Part shown: piece by piece, positions 8,811-9,369 of the stretch
Layout: the number at the start of each line of letters is the position of its first letter
Numbering within the stretch: position 1 is the first letter of the stretch
Source: Deltaproteobacteria bacterium
GTDB taxonomy: Bacteria > Myxococcota_A > Polyangia > Haliangiales > Haliangiaceae
NCBI GenBank assembly: GCA_013696695.1
Contig: JACCYD010001045.1
Location: 1 to 9,369, forward strand
Length of the DNA: 9,369 bases
Reading direction: 5' to 3'
Notes under the pieces: model-generated
The model's database searches: none
Told to the model about the DNA's origin: nothing
What the model saw: the letters and a program-made list of their open reading frames with translations, nothing else
Made by a program: the position numbers and the translations under genes

Positions 8811-9369
8811 CTAGTTCGCGGGGGCGCGCAGGTCGGACTGCGACCGGCGGCTCTGCGGGACGACAATCTCGGCGGGCTTGGTGGCGTCCAGATCGAGCAG
8901 TTTCGGGGACAGGAAGCCGATCTTGCGCATCGTCCAGTCCCACATCCGGGTCGGGGCGACAGCGCGGAAGAACAAGATGAAGTTCGTGCTGCGTGGTGCG
9001 ACGTAGCGGGCGGCCGGACGGCGGGCGCGAACGGCCCGCGAGATCGCCTTCGCGATCACGATCGGGTTCGAGGCGAAGCGGTCCGCCATCTTCGACATCT
9101 TCTCGTACTTACCGAGCGACGCGGCATACGCACCGTGCTGGACCGTGCCCAGGTTGGCGACGGCGGTGGCTTCGAAGTTGGTGCGGATGACGCCGGGCTC
9201 GATCAGCGAGACGTCGATGCCGAACGGGCGCAGCTCGTAGCGGAGCGCGTCGCTCAGCGACTCGACGGCGTACTTCGTCGAGTTGTAGACGCCGAAGTAG
9301 GGGAGCGTGATGCGGCCACCGACGCTCGACACGTTGATGATGCGGCCACTCTTGCGCTCGAGCATGCGC
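8811..9369 (-). CDS. Short-chain dehydrogenase/reductase (SDR), C-terminal part (5' end outside window)
   Basis: About 185 residues are visible, ending at TAG 8813-8811; the N-terminal NAD(P)-binding glycine motif lies off the right edge. The visible part begins RMLERKSGRIINVSSVGGRITLPYF with the strand leading to the catalytic Ser, followed by YNSTKYA, the YxxxK catalytic motif (Tyr 27 and Lys 31 counting from the Met at 9365), and SLIEPGVIRTNFE, the PG motif after the active site. A classical-type SDR is therefore certain, but the substrate is not: the family is too broad. The C-terminal part (PAARYVAPRSTNFILFFRAVAPTRMWDWTMRKIGF) resembles the extended tails of lipid- or general-alcohol-type SDRs and may contact a membrane. 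It is upstream of the S1 gene on the same strand; no functional link to benzoyl-CoA degradation is evident. Confidence 0.92.
   Translation of the reverse strand, partial: RMLERKSGRIINVSSVGGRITLPYFGVYNSTKYAVESLSDALRYELRPFGIDVSLIEPGVIRTNFEATAVANLGTVQHGAYAASLGKYEKMSKMADRFASNPIVIAKAISRAVRARRPAARYVAPRSTNFILFFRAVAPTRMWDWTMRKIGFLSPKLLDLDATKPAEIVVPQSRRSQSDLRAPAN

Noticed and set aside
8699..8866. An N-terminal extension of the S1 protein
   Set aside because: The extra residues are Arg/Pro-rich low complexity with no ribosome-binding site, whereas ATG 8698 opens a typical acidic N-terminus.

Overview
The window is GC-rich (about two thirds G+C by eye), strongly biased to C or G in third codon positions, and densely coded on both strands. 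Gene content (a lipoprotein carrying an NTF2-like and a methyltransferase domain, a secreted Pro/Tyr-rich membrane protein, an aerobic benzoyl-CoA pathway, a four-repeat S1 protein) suggests a delta-proteobacterial or Myxococcota-type chromosome. This is inference from gene style; there is no rRNA or other phylogenetic marker here. I see no transposon, integrase, CRISPR array, tRNA or rRNA, so it reads as ordinary chromosome.

Layout from left to right. 1-1536 (minus): the N-terminal third of the glutamate synthase large subunit, running off the left edge. 1602-2675 (minus): predicted lipoprotein with an NTF2-like half and a SAM-methyltransferase half. 2828-3487 (plus): secreted, Pro/Tyr-rich, membrane-segment protein of unknown function, divergent from the methyltransferase across a 152-bp intergenic region. 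3530-4252 (minus): a BoxR-type regulator, an XRE-type DNA-binding domain fused to a shikimate-kinase-like domain. 4317-6056 and 6091-7506 (plus): boxC and boxB, diverging from boxR across only 64 bp. 7526-8698 (minus): a four-repeat S1 RNA-binding protein, convergent with boxB. 8811-9369 (minus): C-terminal part of a short-chain dehydrogenase/reductase, running off the right edge.

The centre of interest is boxR-boxC-boxB. BoxB epoxidises the ring of benzoyl-CoA, and BoxC hydrolyses and opens it to 3,4-dehydroadipyl-CoA semialdehyde plus formate. BoxR-type proteins are repressors that sense benzoyl-CoA. The reductase partner BoxA, the semialdehyde dehydrogenase BoxD and a benzoate-CoA ligase are not in the window, and the genes on both sides belong to other functions, so the pathway must be completed from elsewhere. 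The 64-bp boxR/boxC gap carries overlapping divergent promoter-like boxes and an AT-rich imperfect palindrome that is a candidate BoxR operator.

Other structure: both convergent gene ends carry perfect stem-loops that reach into the coding ends. The S1 gene has a strong Shine-Dalgarno serving a two-codon upstream ORF rather than its own start. The octamer GCGATCGC and GATC-containing codon junctions look over-represented throughout.
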